From Paludibacteraceae bacterium (lineage in GTDB: Bacteria; Bacteroidota; Bacteroidia; Bacteroidales; Paludibacteraceae), in NCBI GenBank assembly GCA_017509715.1, contig JAFWOU010000004.1, forward strand, positions 62,001 to 126,000: a stretch of 64,000 bases of DNA, in the 5' to 3' direction. How positions within the stretch are numbered: position 1 is the first letter of the stretch; every line of letters begins with the position of its first letter. The position numbers were made by a program, and so were the translations under genes. Under the pieces are notes generated by a model. The model made no database searches, had not been told where the DNA came from, and saw only the letters and a list, made by a program, of their open reading frames with translations. Shown here piece by piece: positions 50,052-58,762 of the stretch.

Positions 50052-51320
50052 ATGAATATCTTATTTGTCATCGACACACTCTATACGTCGAACAACGGAA
50101 CAAGTATCTCGGCCCAGCGCTACGCCATGGAGCTGCGCCGCCGCGGACATCGTGTACGCGCCATCTGCGGCGACCGTCCCAAGACGGAGCAGGACCGCCA
50201 GATCACGGACGGCGACTTCTGCACCGGCATCTTCCATTTTCCTATCTTCCAGCCTATGTGCGAGAAGCATGACTTCTACTATGCCAACGCCCGGCAGGAG
50301 GTGATCGAGGCTGCTTGTCTCTGGGCCGACGTGGTGCATGTATATACGCCGCTCTTCCTGGGCAATGCCGTCATCACGCATTGCCAGAAGATAGGCAAAC
50401 CCGTGACCACCGCCTTTCATATCCAGCCGGAGAATATCACGTCCAACTTCGGACTGGCTAAGGTGCGCCCGGTCAACGATATGATCTATCGCATCTTCCG
50501 CCACTTCACCTACAGCCGCATCGGACGCATCCACACCCCCTCGGCCTTCATCGCCAACGAGCTGCGTCAGCACGGCTACCGCGCGCGTATGCACGTTATT
50601 TCTAACGGAATACACGATGCCTTCCTCCAGGCCGGTGCGGAGAAGATAGCCGCTCGCGATCAGAAGCCGGAGACCCTGGATCCGCAGCGCCCGATACGCG
50701 TGCTCATGATCGGACGTCTGAGCCGCGAGAAACGTCAGGACGTCATCATACGCGCTATGCAATATAGCCGCTACGCCGACCGCATCCAGCTGGTCTTTGC
50801 GGGACGCGGCCCCGAGCGCGAGCGCTATGAGCGCTTGAGTCGCGGACTGCATTACAAGCCCGAGTTCGTCTATCTGGACCGCGAGGCGCTCATCCGCGAA
50901 CTGCTGCGCACCGACCTCTATATCCACGCCTCGGACATGGAGATAGAGGCGATCAGTTGCATCGAGGCCTTTGCAACGGGGCTGGTGCCCGTCATTGCCA
51001 ACTCCAGCAACAGCGCTACGCCGCAGTTTGCGCTCGACCAACGCAGCCTCTTCCGTGCCGGTGACGCGAAGGACCTGGCCGAACATATCGACTACTGGCT
51101 CGACCGTCCGATGGAACGCATGGAGGCGGAGGTACGTTATCAGCAGGCCGCCGAACGCTATACGCTTAGCAATGCCGTCAACCTCTTCGAACGTATGCTA
51201 CGTGCCGAAATGGCACACCCCTATGTTGCAAAGCATGAGACGCATCATACTGCTCCTACTCTGTCTGTGCTTACTGCCCTTAAGCGTCAGGTCGTCCGAC
51301 TCTACCGCCGTATCGCGTAA
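50052..51320 (+). CDS. GT4-family glycosyltransferase
   Basis: A 422-residue GT-B glycosyltransferase. The N-terminal acceptor domain begins MNILFVIDTLYTSNNGTSIS; the donor domain has VLMIGRLSREKRQDVII and the acidic EAISCIEAFATGLVPVIA segment that contacts the sugar nucleotide. It probably transfers a hexose to a lipid or cell-surface glycan; the substrate is unknown. Its last 86 nt overlap the start of the esterase gene in another frame. Confidence 0.9.
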   Translation: MNILFVIDTLYTSNNGTSISAQRYAMELRRRGHRVRAICGDRPKTEQDRQITDGDFCTGIFHFPIFQPMCEKHDFYYANARQEVIEAACLWADVVHVYTPLFLGNAVITHCQKIGKPVTTAFHIQPENITSNFGLAKVRPVNDMIYRIFRHFTYSRIGRIHTPSAFIANELRQHGYRARMHVISNGIHDAFLQAGAEKIAARDQKPETLDPQRPIRVLMIGRLSREKRQDVIIRAMQYSRYADRIQLVFAGRGPERERYERLSRGLHYKPEFVYLDREALIRELLRTDLYIHASDMEIEAISCIEAFATGLVPVIANSSNSATPQFALDQRSLFRAGDAKDLAEHIDYWLDRPMERMEAEVRYQQAAERYTLSNAVNLFERMLRAEMAHPYVAKHETHHTAPTLSVLTALKRQVVRLYRRIA

Positions 51321-52041
51321 CATCCGTCACGCGAGGTGGTACAGCCACGGCGAACAGATCTGGCGACACGTGGATATCTACGTGCCGCGGGGCTACGAAG
51401 CGGACACGTTGCCTGTCCTATACCTCATCCATGGCATCAACGGTCATGAGGGGGCATGGCAGGAACGGGGTAGTGCCGTCGATACGCTCCAGGCACTCAT
51501 CGATGCCGGACGCTGCGCACCCATGCTGCTCGTCATGCCCGACTGCAACCTATGGCCCACCGAGGAGCGACCGCTCACGCGTGGCGGCCGCTGGAAGTGC
51601 GTATGGCGCTACGCGGAGCTGAGCCACGAGCATACGCTCGAGTACGCCGTGAGCGACCTCATGGACATGGTGGACACGGTATACCACACCTCGTGGTGCG
51701 CCGTGGCGGGACTGAGCGACGGGGCACGTATCTCGGCCAACATAGCGCGCGTACGCCCCGATCGGATACTGGCCGTAGGCATGTTCTCGCCCGTGGTATC
51801 TCGTCAACAGTTGCCGCCTGACTCGCTCCTGGCGGGTTGTCCCGACATGCCCTGTATCGACTATCACGTCTATGTAGGCCGCACCGACATGTTCCGACCC
51901 AACGGACAACGCTTCCACCGACGCATGGAGCGACGCCAACTACCCCACTCCTACACCATCCTGCCCGGACGACACGACTGGCCCGTCTGGCGCGTGTGCC
52001 TATCCCGATTTCTGGAAGAAATACAAAAAATTGCACATTAG
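51235..52041 (+). CDS. Secreted alpha/beta-hydrolase esterase
   Basis: A 268-residue exported hydrolase with a signal peptide (MRRIILLLLCLCLLPLSVRS). The fold is that of esterase D/XynZ-type proteins: VLYLIHGINGHEGAWQ oxyanion region, nucleophile elbow AGLSDGARIS, and the catalytic His in LPGRHDWPVW. It probably hydrolyses an acyl or feruloyl ester in the periplasm. ATG 51235 (or 51223, four residues longer) lies inside the end of the glycosyltransferase gene, an 86-nt out-of-frame overlap that suggests coupled translation. Confidence 0.85.
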   Translation: MRRIILLLLCLCLLPLSVRSSDSTAVSRNIRHARWYSHGEQIWRHVDIYVPRGYEADTLPVLYLIHGINGHEGAWQERGSAVDTLQALIDAGRCAPMLLVMPDCNLWPTEERPLTRGGRWKCVWRYAELSHEHTLEYAVSDLMDMVDTVYHTSWCAVAGLSDGARISANIARVRPDRILAVGMFSPVVSRQQLPPDSLLAGCPDMPCIDYHVYVGRTDMFRPNGQRFHRRMERRQLPHSYTILPGRHDWPVWRVCLSRFLEEIQKIAH

Positions 52042-52050
52042 TGCATTTTT

Positions 52051-52083
52051 TTTTGTATATGTCGAATATTTTTTGTACTTTTG
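52051..52083 (+). promoter_or_regulatory. Core promoter of the tpiA-rsgA gene run
   Basis: TTTTG (52051-52055), 20-bp spacer, TACTTTTG (52076-52083); the tpiA ATG is 40 nt downstream. Confidence 0.78.
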
Positions 52084-52122
52084 CACGAAATTGTGAATAC
52101 TAACTAAAAAAGACATACAATT

Positions 52123-52872
52123 ATGAGAACAAAAATGGTGGCAGGTAACTGGAAAATGAACAAGAACCTGCAGGAAGGTGTAGCGCTGGCTACCGAACTG
52201 AAAGAAGCTGTTAAGAACCCCAACTGCGCCGTAGTGATCGGTACGCCGTTTATCCATCTGGCAACCGTAGCAGAACTGCTCAAGGGTTCGCCCATCAAGG
52301 TGGCTGCTGAGAACTGCGCTGACCACGAGAAGGGTGCATACACCGGTGAAGTGAGCGCCGAGATGGTAAAGTCGACGGGTGCAGAGTACGTTATCCTGGG
52401 TCACTCGGAGCGTCGTCAGTACTACGCTGAATCGTATGAAATGCTGGCTGAGAAAGTGCGTTTGGCATTGGCTAACGGTCTGAAGGTGATCTTCTGCATC
52501 GGTGAGGTGAAAGAGGAGCGCGAGGCCGGCAAGCAGAACGAGGTAGTGAAAGCACAACTCGAGGGTTCGGTATTCAGTCTGAGCGCTGAGGAGTGGAAGC
52601 AGATCACGCTGGCTTACGAGCCGGTATGGGCTATCGGTACGGGTCTGACCGCCACGCCGGAGCAGGCTCAGGAGATCCACGCCTACATCCGCAGCTTGGT
52701 AGCCGAGAAATACGGCCAAGCCGCTGCTGACGACACCACCATCCTCTATGGCGGTAGCTGCAACGACAAGAACGCTGCCGAGCTCTTCGCTTGCCCCGAT
52801 ATCGACGGTGGTCTGATCGGTGGTGCTGCCCTGGTAGCTGAGAAGTTCCTGGCAATTATCGCTGCGCGCTGA
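52123..52872 (+). CDS. tpiA: Triosephosphate isomerase
   Basis: A 249-residue TIM-barrel glycolytic enzyme interconverting DHAP and glyceraldehyde-3-phosphate. It has the active-site Lys in NWKMN, the catalytic His in [10 protein letters not shown], Glu in [11 protein letters not shown], and the phosphate-binding GGSCND. Its TGA overlaps the next ATG by 1 nt (TGATG). In Bacteroides tpiA normally lies next to the BT_3928 gene; here the two are about 10 kb apart. Confidence 0.97.
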   Translation: MRTKMVAGNWKMNKNLQEGVALATELKEAVKNPNCAVVIGTPFIHLATVAELLKGSPIKVAAENCADHEKGAYTGEVSAEMVKSTGAEYVILGHSERRQYYAESYEMLAEKVRLALANGLKVIFCIGEVKEEREAGKQNEVVKAQLEGSVFSLSAEEWKQITLAYEPVWAIGTGLTATPEQAQEIHAYIRSLVAEKYGQAAADDTTILYGGSCNDKNAAELFACPDIDGGLIGGAALVAEKFLAIIAAR

Positions 52873-53396
52873 TGGCTTTAATAAAGACCATAAATCGCAA
52901 CGGCGAGATACTCACCCCACGCATTGCCGAAGGCGTCTCCCTGATGGAGAACGCCACGGTAGTGGGGGACGTCACGATCGGCGAAGGCAGTTCGGTATGG
53001 TTCAACGCCGTGCTGCGTGGCGACGTCAACACCATCACCATCGGTCGGCATTGCAATATCCAGGACGGTGCGGTGCTGCATACGCTGTATCAGAAATCCA
53101 CCATCCGCCTGGGCGACTACGTGTCCGTAGGGCATAACGTGACGATCCACGGTGCCGACGTAGACGACTACGCGCTGATAGGCATGGGTGCCACGCTGCT
53201 GGACGATGCCCACGTAGGCGAAGGCGCCATCGTAGCCGCCAACGCACTCGTGCTCAAGGGCACGCAGATAGGTCCGTACGAGATATGGGGCGGCGTGCCG
53301 GCTAAGTTCATCAAGAAAGCCGATCCCGCCCAGACCGAAGAGATCAACAAAAAGATAGCTAACAATTACGCAATGTATTCATCCTGGTATGTTTAA
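52872..53396 (+). CDS. Gamma-carbonic-anhydrase-like hexapeptide protein
   Basis: A 174-residue left-handed beta-helix of the YrdA/CaiE/gamma-CA group. Hexapeptide turns run through residues about 20-140, and the three His expected to bind metal are in GRHCNIQDGAVLH and VGHNVTIHGA. A C-terminal helix follows. Activity as a carbonic anhydrase is possible but many family members lack it. It overlaps tpiA by 1 nt and pyrH by 8 nt. Confidence 0.88.
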   Translation: MALIKTINRNGEILTPRIAEGVSLMENATVVGDVTIGEGSSVWFNAVLRGDVNTITIGRHCNIQDGAVLHTLYQKSTIRLGDYVSVGHNVTIHGADVDDYALIGMGATLLDDAHVGEGAIVAANALVLKGTQIGPYEIWGGVPAKFIKKADPAQTEEINKKIANNYAMYSSWYV

Positions 53397-54093
53397 ACGC
53401 ATCCTTTTAAAACTCTCGGGCGAGAGCTTGGCCGGAGAGAGCAAACAGGGTATTGATACCCAACGTCTGGCGGAATACGCCGAGCAGGTGAAACGCATCG
53501 CCGAGAAAGGCGTGCAAGTAGGTATCGTGATCGGCGGCGGCAATATCTTCCGCGGCCTGAGCGGTGCACAACGCGGTTTTGATCGCGTCAAGGGCGACCA
53601 GATGGGTATGCTCGCCACGGTGATCAATGCCCTGGCCCTGGCTTCGGCCCTGGAGGCTATCCAGTGTCCGGTACGCGTACTGACCTCGATCCGCATGGAG
53701 CCTATCGGCGATTTCTACAGTCCCGCTAAAGCACAGCGTCTGCTGGAGAAGGGCAACGTAGTGATCCTGGCCGGTGGCACGGGTGCACCCTACTTCACCA
53801 CCGACACGGGTTCGTCGCTGCGCGCGCTGGAGATCAAGGCCGACGTGATGCTCAAGGGTACACGCGTGGACGGTATCTACACCGCCGACCCGGAGAAAGA
53901 CCCTACGGCTACCAAGTTCAGCGAGATCACCTACGACGAGATTATCCGTCGTGGCCTGAAAGTGATGGACCAGACCGCCACCGTCATGTGCAAGGAGAAC
54001 GGCATGCCGATCTATGTCTTCAACATGGACCAACTGGGCAATTTAGAGAAAGTCATTGCCGGAGAGGCCATCGGTACCCTTGTTAAACCGTAA
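53389..54093 (+). CDS. pyrH: Uridylate kinase (UMP kinase)
   Basis: A 234-residue bacterial UMP kinase of the amino-acid-kinase fold, making UDP for RNA and cell-wall precursors. KLSGESLAG, VIGGGNIFRG, the DQMGMLATVINALAL segment and GTGAPYFTTDT are all present. pyrH followed by frr is a widely conserved order. Confidence 0.96.
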   Translation: MFKRILLKLSGESLAGESKQGIDTQRLAEYAEQVKRIAEKGVQVGIVIGGGNIFRGLSGAQRGFDRVKGDQMGMLATVINALALASALEAIQCPVRVLTSIRMEPIGDFYSPAKAQRLLEKGNVVILAGGTGAPYFTTDTGSSLRALEIKADVMLKGTRVDGIYTADPEKDPTATKFSEITYDEIIRRGLKVMDQTATVMCKENGMPIYVFNMDQLGNLEKVIAGEAIGTLVKP

Positions 54094-54094
54094 A

Positions 54095-54120
54095 AGGCCA
54101 TCAGCCGTCAGCTATCAGAA
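54095..54120 (+). repeat. CAGCYRT heptamers between pyrH and frr
   Basis: CCATCAGCCGTCAGC then TATCAGAAATCAGAA: about four units with a 7-bp period, similar to the array at 56797-56835. Confidence 0.65.
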
Positions 54121-54146
54121 ATCAGAATTCTTAAATCTATACAATT

Positions 54147-54710
54147 ATGTTACTCGAACCGAAACAAATCTTGAACGAGGCGGAGGAGTCGATGCAGGCA
54201 GCTGTGATGTTCCTGGACGACGCTCTCGCACACATCCGCGCAGGCAAAGCCAGCGCACGCATCCTGGACCCCATTCGCGTGGACTACTACGGTACCCCCT
54301 CGCCCCTGGCTAACGTAGCGACTATCAGTACGCCTGATGCTCGCACGATACAGATCCAACCCTGGGAGAAGAACATGCTGAGCGTCATTGAGCGCGCCCT
54401 GATCAACTCCAACCTGGGTCTGGCGCCCAACAACAACGGCGAGTGCATCCGCCTGATCCTGCCGCCGCTGACCGAGGAACGTCGTCAGCAATTAGCTAAG
54501 CAGTGCAAGCAGGAGGCCGAGAACGCCAAGGTGAGCGTACGCAACGCCCGTCGTGAGGCTGTGGAGACCCTCAAGAAGCAAATCAAAGAGGGTATGCCCG
54601 AGGATGTAGAGAAAGATAACGAGCAGGAAGTACAGAAACTGCACGACAAATATATCCGTCAGATCGACGATCTCTACGCTAAGAAAGAGAAGGAGATCAT
54701 GACCGTCTAA
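54147..54710 (+). CDS. frr: Ribosome recycling factor
   Basis: A 187-residue RRF that splits post-termination ribosomes with EF-G. The family pattern is clear: LAHIRAGKASARILDPIRVDYYGTPSPL (two segments), IQPWEKNMLSVIERAL, and LPPLTEERRQQLAKQ. Length is normal. The next gene starts at the nucleotide after its TAA. Confidence 0.97.
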   Translation: MLLEPKQILNEAEESMQAAVMFLDDALAHIRAGKASARILDPIRVDYYGTPSPLANVATISTPDARTIQIQPWEKNMLSVIERALINSNLGLAPNNNGECIRLILPPLTEERRQQLAKQCKQEAENAKVSVRNARREAVETLKKQIKEGMPEDVEKDNEQEVQKLHDKYIRQIDDLYAKKEKEIMTV

Positions 54711-55793
54711 ATGCGGTCCCGCCTACGTAGCATACTACTCAGCCTACTGCTACCGGCATGGTCGGTAGTGATAGCTGTGCCGCTGGACAGCCTGATGAAC
54801 CTGCCCGTGATCGGTGCGCCGGTCATCAACTATGCCCCGGAGACCAACTGGGTGTTCGGCGCCGGCGTGCAGGGCTACGTACGGTTGCCGGACGCGAGTC
54901 GCACTTCGGTGCTGCAACTGGACGGCGCATGGTCGCTGAAGCATCAGTGGTACGTCAATACCCATGCCAACCTCTATATTGGTGGTCGCACGCCGCTGCT
55001 GCTGCAAGTGAACGGCGGCTATCGCGACTACCCCGACACCTACTACGGTACGGGCAACATGGGCAACGACTCCACGGCACCGCTGGCACGCGTAGGCAGC
55101 ATCTATCAGAGCCGGCGAGGCTATGCCCAAGTGGCAGCCCTCTTCGAACTGCCTCACGCGTGGGCAATAGGTCCGGTAGTGGATTTCCTGCACGAGCGAA
55201 CCGACCTGTCGGCTACGCCGTGCCTGATGTGGGGCTTCGGCCTCATGGCCCAATACGACAGCCGTGACGTGCTCTACTACCCCACCCGCGGCCTGCTCTT
55301 CAAAGCCGGTGTGATGCACTACGAGCCCAAGCTGGGCAGCGACAGCCGCCTCACGCGCCTGGACACCGACCTAAGGCAGTATATCCACCTGGGCAAGGGA
55401 TGCATCCTGGCCTACCAGCTACGCACCGCATGGGCTTTCGGCAACGGATCAACACCCTTTCAGATGCTGCCCACCCTGGGCGGACAGGACCTGGTACGTG
55501 GCGTACCTCGCGGCATGTTCCGCGACGGCGCCATGCTGGCGCTGCAGACCGAACTGAGGTTACCGATATGGAACTTTATCCATGCGTGCGTCTTTGCCAG
55601 CGTAGGTGACGTGTATAACCTGCAGAACTGGCAGTGGACCACACCCAAAGTAGGCTACGGCTTGGGCATACGCCTCGGCATCAACCGCGCTAAGATCAAT
55701 ATACGTGCCGACGTAGCACGCAATAATATGTACACCGAGTGGAACAGTTGGCGTAGCTACTCGTTCTACCTCACAGCCACAGAAGCATTCTAA
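54711..55793 (+). CDS. Omp85/BamA-like outer-membrane beta-barrel
   Basis: A 360-residue protein with a signal peptide and a barrel-like alternation of strands over its full length; no POTRA domains. The segment LVRGVPRGMFRDG resembles the VRG(F/Y)-type motif of the Omp85 barrel, and NYAPETNWVFGAGVQGY the start of the bacterial surface antigen domain. It ends in Phe (LTATEAF), as expected for BAM-assembled barrels. Function unknown. It starts immediately after frr and overlaps rsgA by 1 nt. Confidence 0.8.
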   Translation: MRSRLRSILLSLLLPAWSVVIAVPLDSLMNLPVIGAPVINYAPETNWVFGAGVQGYVRLPDASRTSVLQLDGAWSLKHQWYVNTHANLYIGGRTPLLLQVNGGYRDYPDTYYGTGNMGNDSTAPLARVGSIYQSRRGYAQVAALFELPHAWAIGPVVDFLHERTDLSATPCLMWGFGLMAQYDSRDVLYYPTRGLLFKAGVMHYEPKLGSDSRLTRLDTDLRQYIHLGKGCILAYQLRTAWAFGNGSTPFQMLPTLGGQDLVRGVPRGMFRDGAMLALQTELRLPIWNFIHACVFASVGDVYNLQNWQWTTPKVGYGLGIRLGINRAKINIRADVARNNMYTEWNSWRSYSFYLTATEAF

Positions 55794-56794
55794 TGAGAGG
55801 ACTTGTCATCAAATCGACCGGCAGCACCTACCTCGTTCGTACGGATGAGGGACAACTCTTGGAGTGCCATATCAAGGGCAATTTCCGCATCCGCGGTATC
55901 CGCTCCACCAACCCCGTGGCCGTGGGAGATTTTGTAACGGTGAGTCTAATAGGCGAAGCCGGTCTAACAGCAAAGCGGTCTAACAGCGATAGCGGTCTAA
56001 CAGGCGAAGCCGGTCCCATCGGTTGGATAACCGATGTAGAGCCTCGTCGCAACTACATCATCCGGCGCTCGACCAATCTGAGCAAAGACTGTCATATCAT
56101 CGCCGCCAACCTGGACCAGGTGGCGCTCATCGTCACTATCAACCATCCCGAGACCAGCACCGTCTTCATCGACCGCTTCCTGGCTACCGCCGAAGCCTAC
56201 CGCGTACCGGCGCTCTTGATCTTCAACAAGGTGGATCTACTCAACGACGAGGAACTGCTGCGCCTGCAGGAATTGCGCAAGCTATACGAGTCGCTCGGCT
56301 ACCAAACGATGGCCCTCTCGGCTATCAGCCTGCAGCCCGCCGACATATTACCCCTTTTAAGGGGCAAAACAACGCTTCTGAGCGGCAATTCTGGCGTAGG
56401 TAAGAGTACGCTCCTCAACGCCCTTTTCGGCCGGGAGATGGCACGTACGGGGCAAATATCCACCGCCCACAACAAAGGTATGCATACCACGACGTTCTCG
56501 GAGATGTATGAATTAGGCGAAGGGCGAATGGCGAAGGGCGAAAGCCAAGGTTGGATTATCGACACGCCGGGCATCAAGGGATTCGGGTCGTTTGACATGC
56601 AGCGCGAGGAGATGAGTCATTATTTCCGCGATATCTTCCGCGTAGGTACCGAGTGCCGCTTCGGCAACTGTACCCACACCAACGAACCCGGCTGCGCCGT
56701 GATGGATGCCCTGGAGCGCGGCGAGATAGCTATCTCGCGCTACGAGTCCTACCTGTCGTTGCTCGCCGACTGCGAGGAGGAGAAGTATAGGTAA
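55793..56794 (+). CDS. rsgA: Ribosome small-subunit GTPase RsgA
   Basis: A 333-residue circularly permuted GTPase for 30S maturation. N-terminal OB fold (VAVGDFVTV), then G4 NKVD, G1 GNSGVGKST, G3 DTPGIKGF and the C-terminal zinc motif CRFGNCTHTNEPGC. Two in-frame insertions stand out. Residues about 54-77 (GLTAKRSNSDSGLTGEAGP) come from a GGTCTAACAG repeat in the OB fold. Residues about 240-253 (LGEGRMAKGES) come from GGCGAAK heptamers just before G3, where the family normally has a short loop. Confidence 0.95.
   Translation: MRGLVIKSTGSTYLVRTDEGQLLECHIKGNFRIRGIRSTNPVAVGDFVTVSLIGEAGLTAKRSNSDSGLTGEAGPIGWITDVEPRRNYIIRRSTNLSKDCHIIAANLDQVALIVTINHPETSTVFIDRFLATAEAYRVPALLIFNKVDLLNDEELLRLQELRKLYESLGYQTMALSAISLQPADILPLLRGKTTLLSGNSGVGKSTLLNALFGREMARTGQISTAHNKGMHTTTFSEMYELGEGRMAKGESQGWIIDTPGIKGFGSFDMQREEMSHYFRDIFRVGTECRFGNCTHTNEPGCAVMDALERGEIAISRYESYLSLLADCEEEKYR
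55952..56022 (+). repeat. GGTCTAACAG repeat inserted in frame in rsgA
   Basis: Four GGTCYNAC-type starts (three GGTCTAACAG and one GGTCCCA) alternate with small GC stems: GGCGAAGCC, GCAAAGC, GCGATAGC, GGCGAAGCC; spacing about 18-19 bp. Shared with the ABC ATPase insertion. Confidence 0.85.
56513..56552 (+). repeat. GGCGAAK heptamers inserted in frame in rsgA
   Basis: AGGCGAAG, GGCGAAT, GGCGAAG and GGCGAAAG with 7-bp period, encoding GEGRMAKGES. Similar heptamers occur outside genes at 44092-44120. Confidence 0.8.
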
Positions 56795-56850
56795 AGGCCG
56801 TCAGCTATCAGCCGTCAGCCATCAGCCTTCTAAAAACTGAATACTGAACA
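56795..56850 (+). repeat. CAGCYRT heptamer array between rsgA and the DUF975 gene
   Basis: About five units CAGCYRT (CGTCAGC, TATCAGC, CGTCAGC, CATCAGC) followed by ACTGAAT/ACTGAAC units, filling the gap between stop and the AT-rich leader. Confidence 0.75.
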
Positions 56851-56874
56851 CTTAATATTAAATTATTCGAACTT

Positions 56875-57540
56875 ATGAAATCGTATTCTGAGTACCGTGC
56901 TATGGCACGTGAGACCCTGAAGGGTCATTGGAACGAAATGGCCGTATTAGCATTGCTGCTATTTGTTGTTTCTGGTATTGGTAGCACCCCAAGCTACATT
57001 GCCGAGTTTGCTAAAATCCAGTGGTTAAACCTCGTTGGCAGCAGCACCAATGCGCTGGTTAGCTTGTTAGTAATGATGCCATTGAGTTTTGCATTCTACA
57101 ACCTCTGTCTATCTTTCGCGCGTCGCGAAGAGCGCAACGAGAGTCCGGCCTCATCGCTGTTCCATGAGTTTACAGCCAATTGGATCAATTATGTAGAATC
57201 GGGCTTTCTGATGGGCTTGATTATAGTCTTGCTGCTCATCCCTACCCTGATGATTGGCTCTATTATCTTTGGCTTAGCGTATGAACTCGTACCGTTTATT
57301 ATCCGTGACACCCCGAGTATATCCGCTACTGAAGCACTACGTACCAGCCGCATAATGATGCGCGGTCATAAGTGGGAGCTGTTTGTGCTAAATCTGACCT
57401 TCCTCGGCTGGGTTTTGCTGTGTATCCTCAGTTGTTGTATTGGTTTCCTTTGGTTAATGCCGTACGTATCCACCGCCAAAGCCCATTTCTATGAGGACGT
57501 AAAGGCCGAATACGAAGAGAGACTGAAAGCCGAATGCTGA
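56875..57540 (+). CDS. DUF975-like integral membrane protein
   Basis: A 221-residue membrane protein with about five hydrophobic segments. The start MKSYSEYRAMARETLKGHW and the later SFARREERNESPASSLFHEF match DUF975 proteins, which have no assigned function. The C-terminus (LKAEC) and the TGA stop are encoded by the GCTGAAA heptamer array, a repeat-derived end. A strong bidirectional terminator follows. Confidence 0.82.
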   Translation: MKSYSEYRAMARETLKGHWNEMAVLALLLFVVSGIGSTPSYIAEFAKIQWLNLVGSSTNALVSLLVMMPLSFAFYNLCLSFARREERNESPASSLFHEFTANWINYVESGFLMGLIIVLLLIPTLMIGSIIFGLAYELVPFIIRDTPSISATEALRTSRIMMRGHKWELFVLNLTFLGWVLLCILSCCIGFLWLMPYVSTAKAHFYEDVKAEYEERLKAEC

Positions 57541-57554
57541 AAGCTGAAAGCCTA
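57528..57554 (+). repeat. GCTGAAA heptamers at the 3' end of the DUF975 gene
   Basis: CTGAAAGCCGAATGCTGAAA then GCTGAAAGCCTAA: four units of period 7 that contain both the last codons and the stop. Confidence 0.75.
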
Positions 57555-57595
57555 ACAGAATAGGAGCGGCCCGAGGGTCGCTCCTATTCTGTTTT
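57555..57595. terminator. Bidirectional terminator between convergent genes
   Basis: ACAGAATAGGAGCG (57555-57568) and CGCTCCTATTCTGT (57579-57592) form a 14-bp stem with further pairs inside; T tract on the plus side. It separates the DUF975 gene (+) from the lipoprotein at 57594-58352 (-). Confidence 0.9.
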
Positions 57596-58352
57596 ATTCG
57601 TAGTACTCGATCGTACGACTTTCGATGTAGGTGGTAGGCGTTGCGGAGGAGAGGTGCTCCCGGAGCAACTGCTCTGCCGTCTGCATAGCCTCTTCGCTCT
57701 GCAGCTGGTTCATCACCTCGGGCGAGAGGAAGTCCGGTCGTTCGAAGTAGTAGTTCTTCACCTCACGCGAGAGCCAGTTGCCCTGATCGTCCATGTCCTT
57801 GTACTCGTAGGTGGAGTAGTTGGCAGCAGGCCATTGACCGGACTGCAGCAGTTCGAACATCGTGGACGGATAGACATGCTCGCCCTCGTAGGTAAAACGG
57901 CGATAACTGAGCGACTTCGACTGGTTGACCGTATTGTCCGACAGGATGGACTTCACCTGGTAGCTATCGTCATAATACTGGTAGGTAGCGCGGAAGAGGA
58001 AACCCAGGGTATCCTTGTCCAGCTGACCGCCGTTATGGTTAGCTACACGGCCTTGCTTATCACGTATGATAACCTCGGCCGGCTTGGAAGCCACGAGGTG
58101 GCCCTCCTCGTTGAAACGTATCTCCGGCGTCTCGGCCAGCAGATCATCCGTAGTGATCGTGCGTACACGGCCAAACTGGATACCGCCAAAAGCGGCCATA
58201 TCTGCCGAAGCCATCTCACGCTCTACGATCACCGTGGTCACAGGAATGGTATCCTGCAGCGGCTGGTCGTTGGTGAGCGTGGTAGGCGTCTTACCGCCAC
58301 AAGCGCACAGGAGCGCCGCCGTAAACAATAAAAGAACTGTCTTCGTTTTCAT
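57594..58352 (-). CDS. Predicted lipoprotein downstream of the Fur-family gene
   Basis: A 252-residue predicted lipoprotein: signal MKTKTVLLLFTAALLCAC, Cys 18. The mature part has an acidic, Thr-rich linker and beta-strand-rich repeats of the type STYEYKDMDDQGNWLSR, a Y-x-Y-x-D-x-x-G-N-W pattern common in Bacteroidales exported proteins. No enzymatic motif is seen. ATG 58352 overlaps the Fur-family gene stop by 4 nt; ATG 58364 is also possible. Translational coupling suggests a link to metal homeostasis, but this is unproven. Confidence 0.75.
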   Translation of the reverse strand: MKTKTVLLLFTAALLCACGGKTPTTLTNDQPLQDTIPVTTVIVEREMASADMAAFGGIQFGRVRTITTDDLLAETPEIRFNEEGHLVASKPAEVIIRDKQGRVANHNGGQLDKDTLGFLFRATYQYYDDSYQVKSILSDNTVNQSKSLSYRRFTYEGEHVYPSTMFELLQSGQWPAANYSTYEYKDMDDQGNWLSREVKNYYFERPDFLSPEVMNQLQSEEAMQTAEQLLREHLSSATPTTYIESRTIEYYE

Positions 58353-58762
58353 CTTTTCTGACATTGCGGGCACAGGCCCTTCACTACAAACGACATCGAG
58401 TGGACATGATACTCGGCTGGCAACGCCACCTGGGGCAGCGCCACCTGCTCGATACAGTATGTATGTCCGCACGACTCACAATAGAAATGCACATGGCTGG
58501 CCGAATGGTCCTCATCGTCATGATGGCGGCACAGCTCATAGTGCTCCACGCCGCGACCGTCCTCAAACGCATGTATCACATCGTGCTTGAGAAAGAGGGT
58601 CAGGGTGCGGAAAATGCTGCTACGGTCCATGGTGACCAATTCGTTCTCCAGGTCGCGCAGCGATAAAGGATGATGTTGGTCCACCAGTACTTGATAGACC
58701 AACATCCTGTTTGCAGTAGGCTTGACGCCCTTGTGTTCCAATTTCTGAGCGATCTCTTGCAT
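58349..58762 (-). CDS. Fur/Zur-family metal-dependent regulator
   Basis: A 137-residue Fur-family repressor. The winged helix includes HPLSLRDLENEL and DRSSIFRTLTLFLKHDVI; the metal-binding part has HHDDEDH, HVHFYCESCGHTYC and a final CPQC, giving two Cys pairs for structural zinc. It could be Zur-like or Fur/PerR-like; sequence alone does not settle this. It overlaps aspS by 1 nt (TGATG) and the lipoprotein by 4 nt. Confidence 0.9.
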   Translation of the reverse strand: MQEIAQKLEHKGVKPTANRMLVYQVLVDQHHPLSLRDLENELVTMDRSSIFRTLTLFLKHDVIHAFEDGRGVEHYELCRHHDDEDHSASHVHFYCESCGHTYCIEQVALPQVALPAEYHVHSMSFVVKGLCPQCQKR

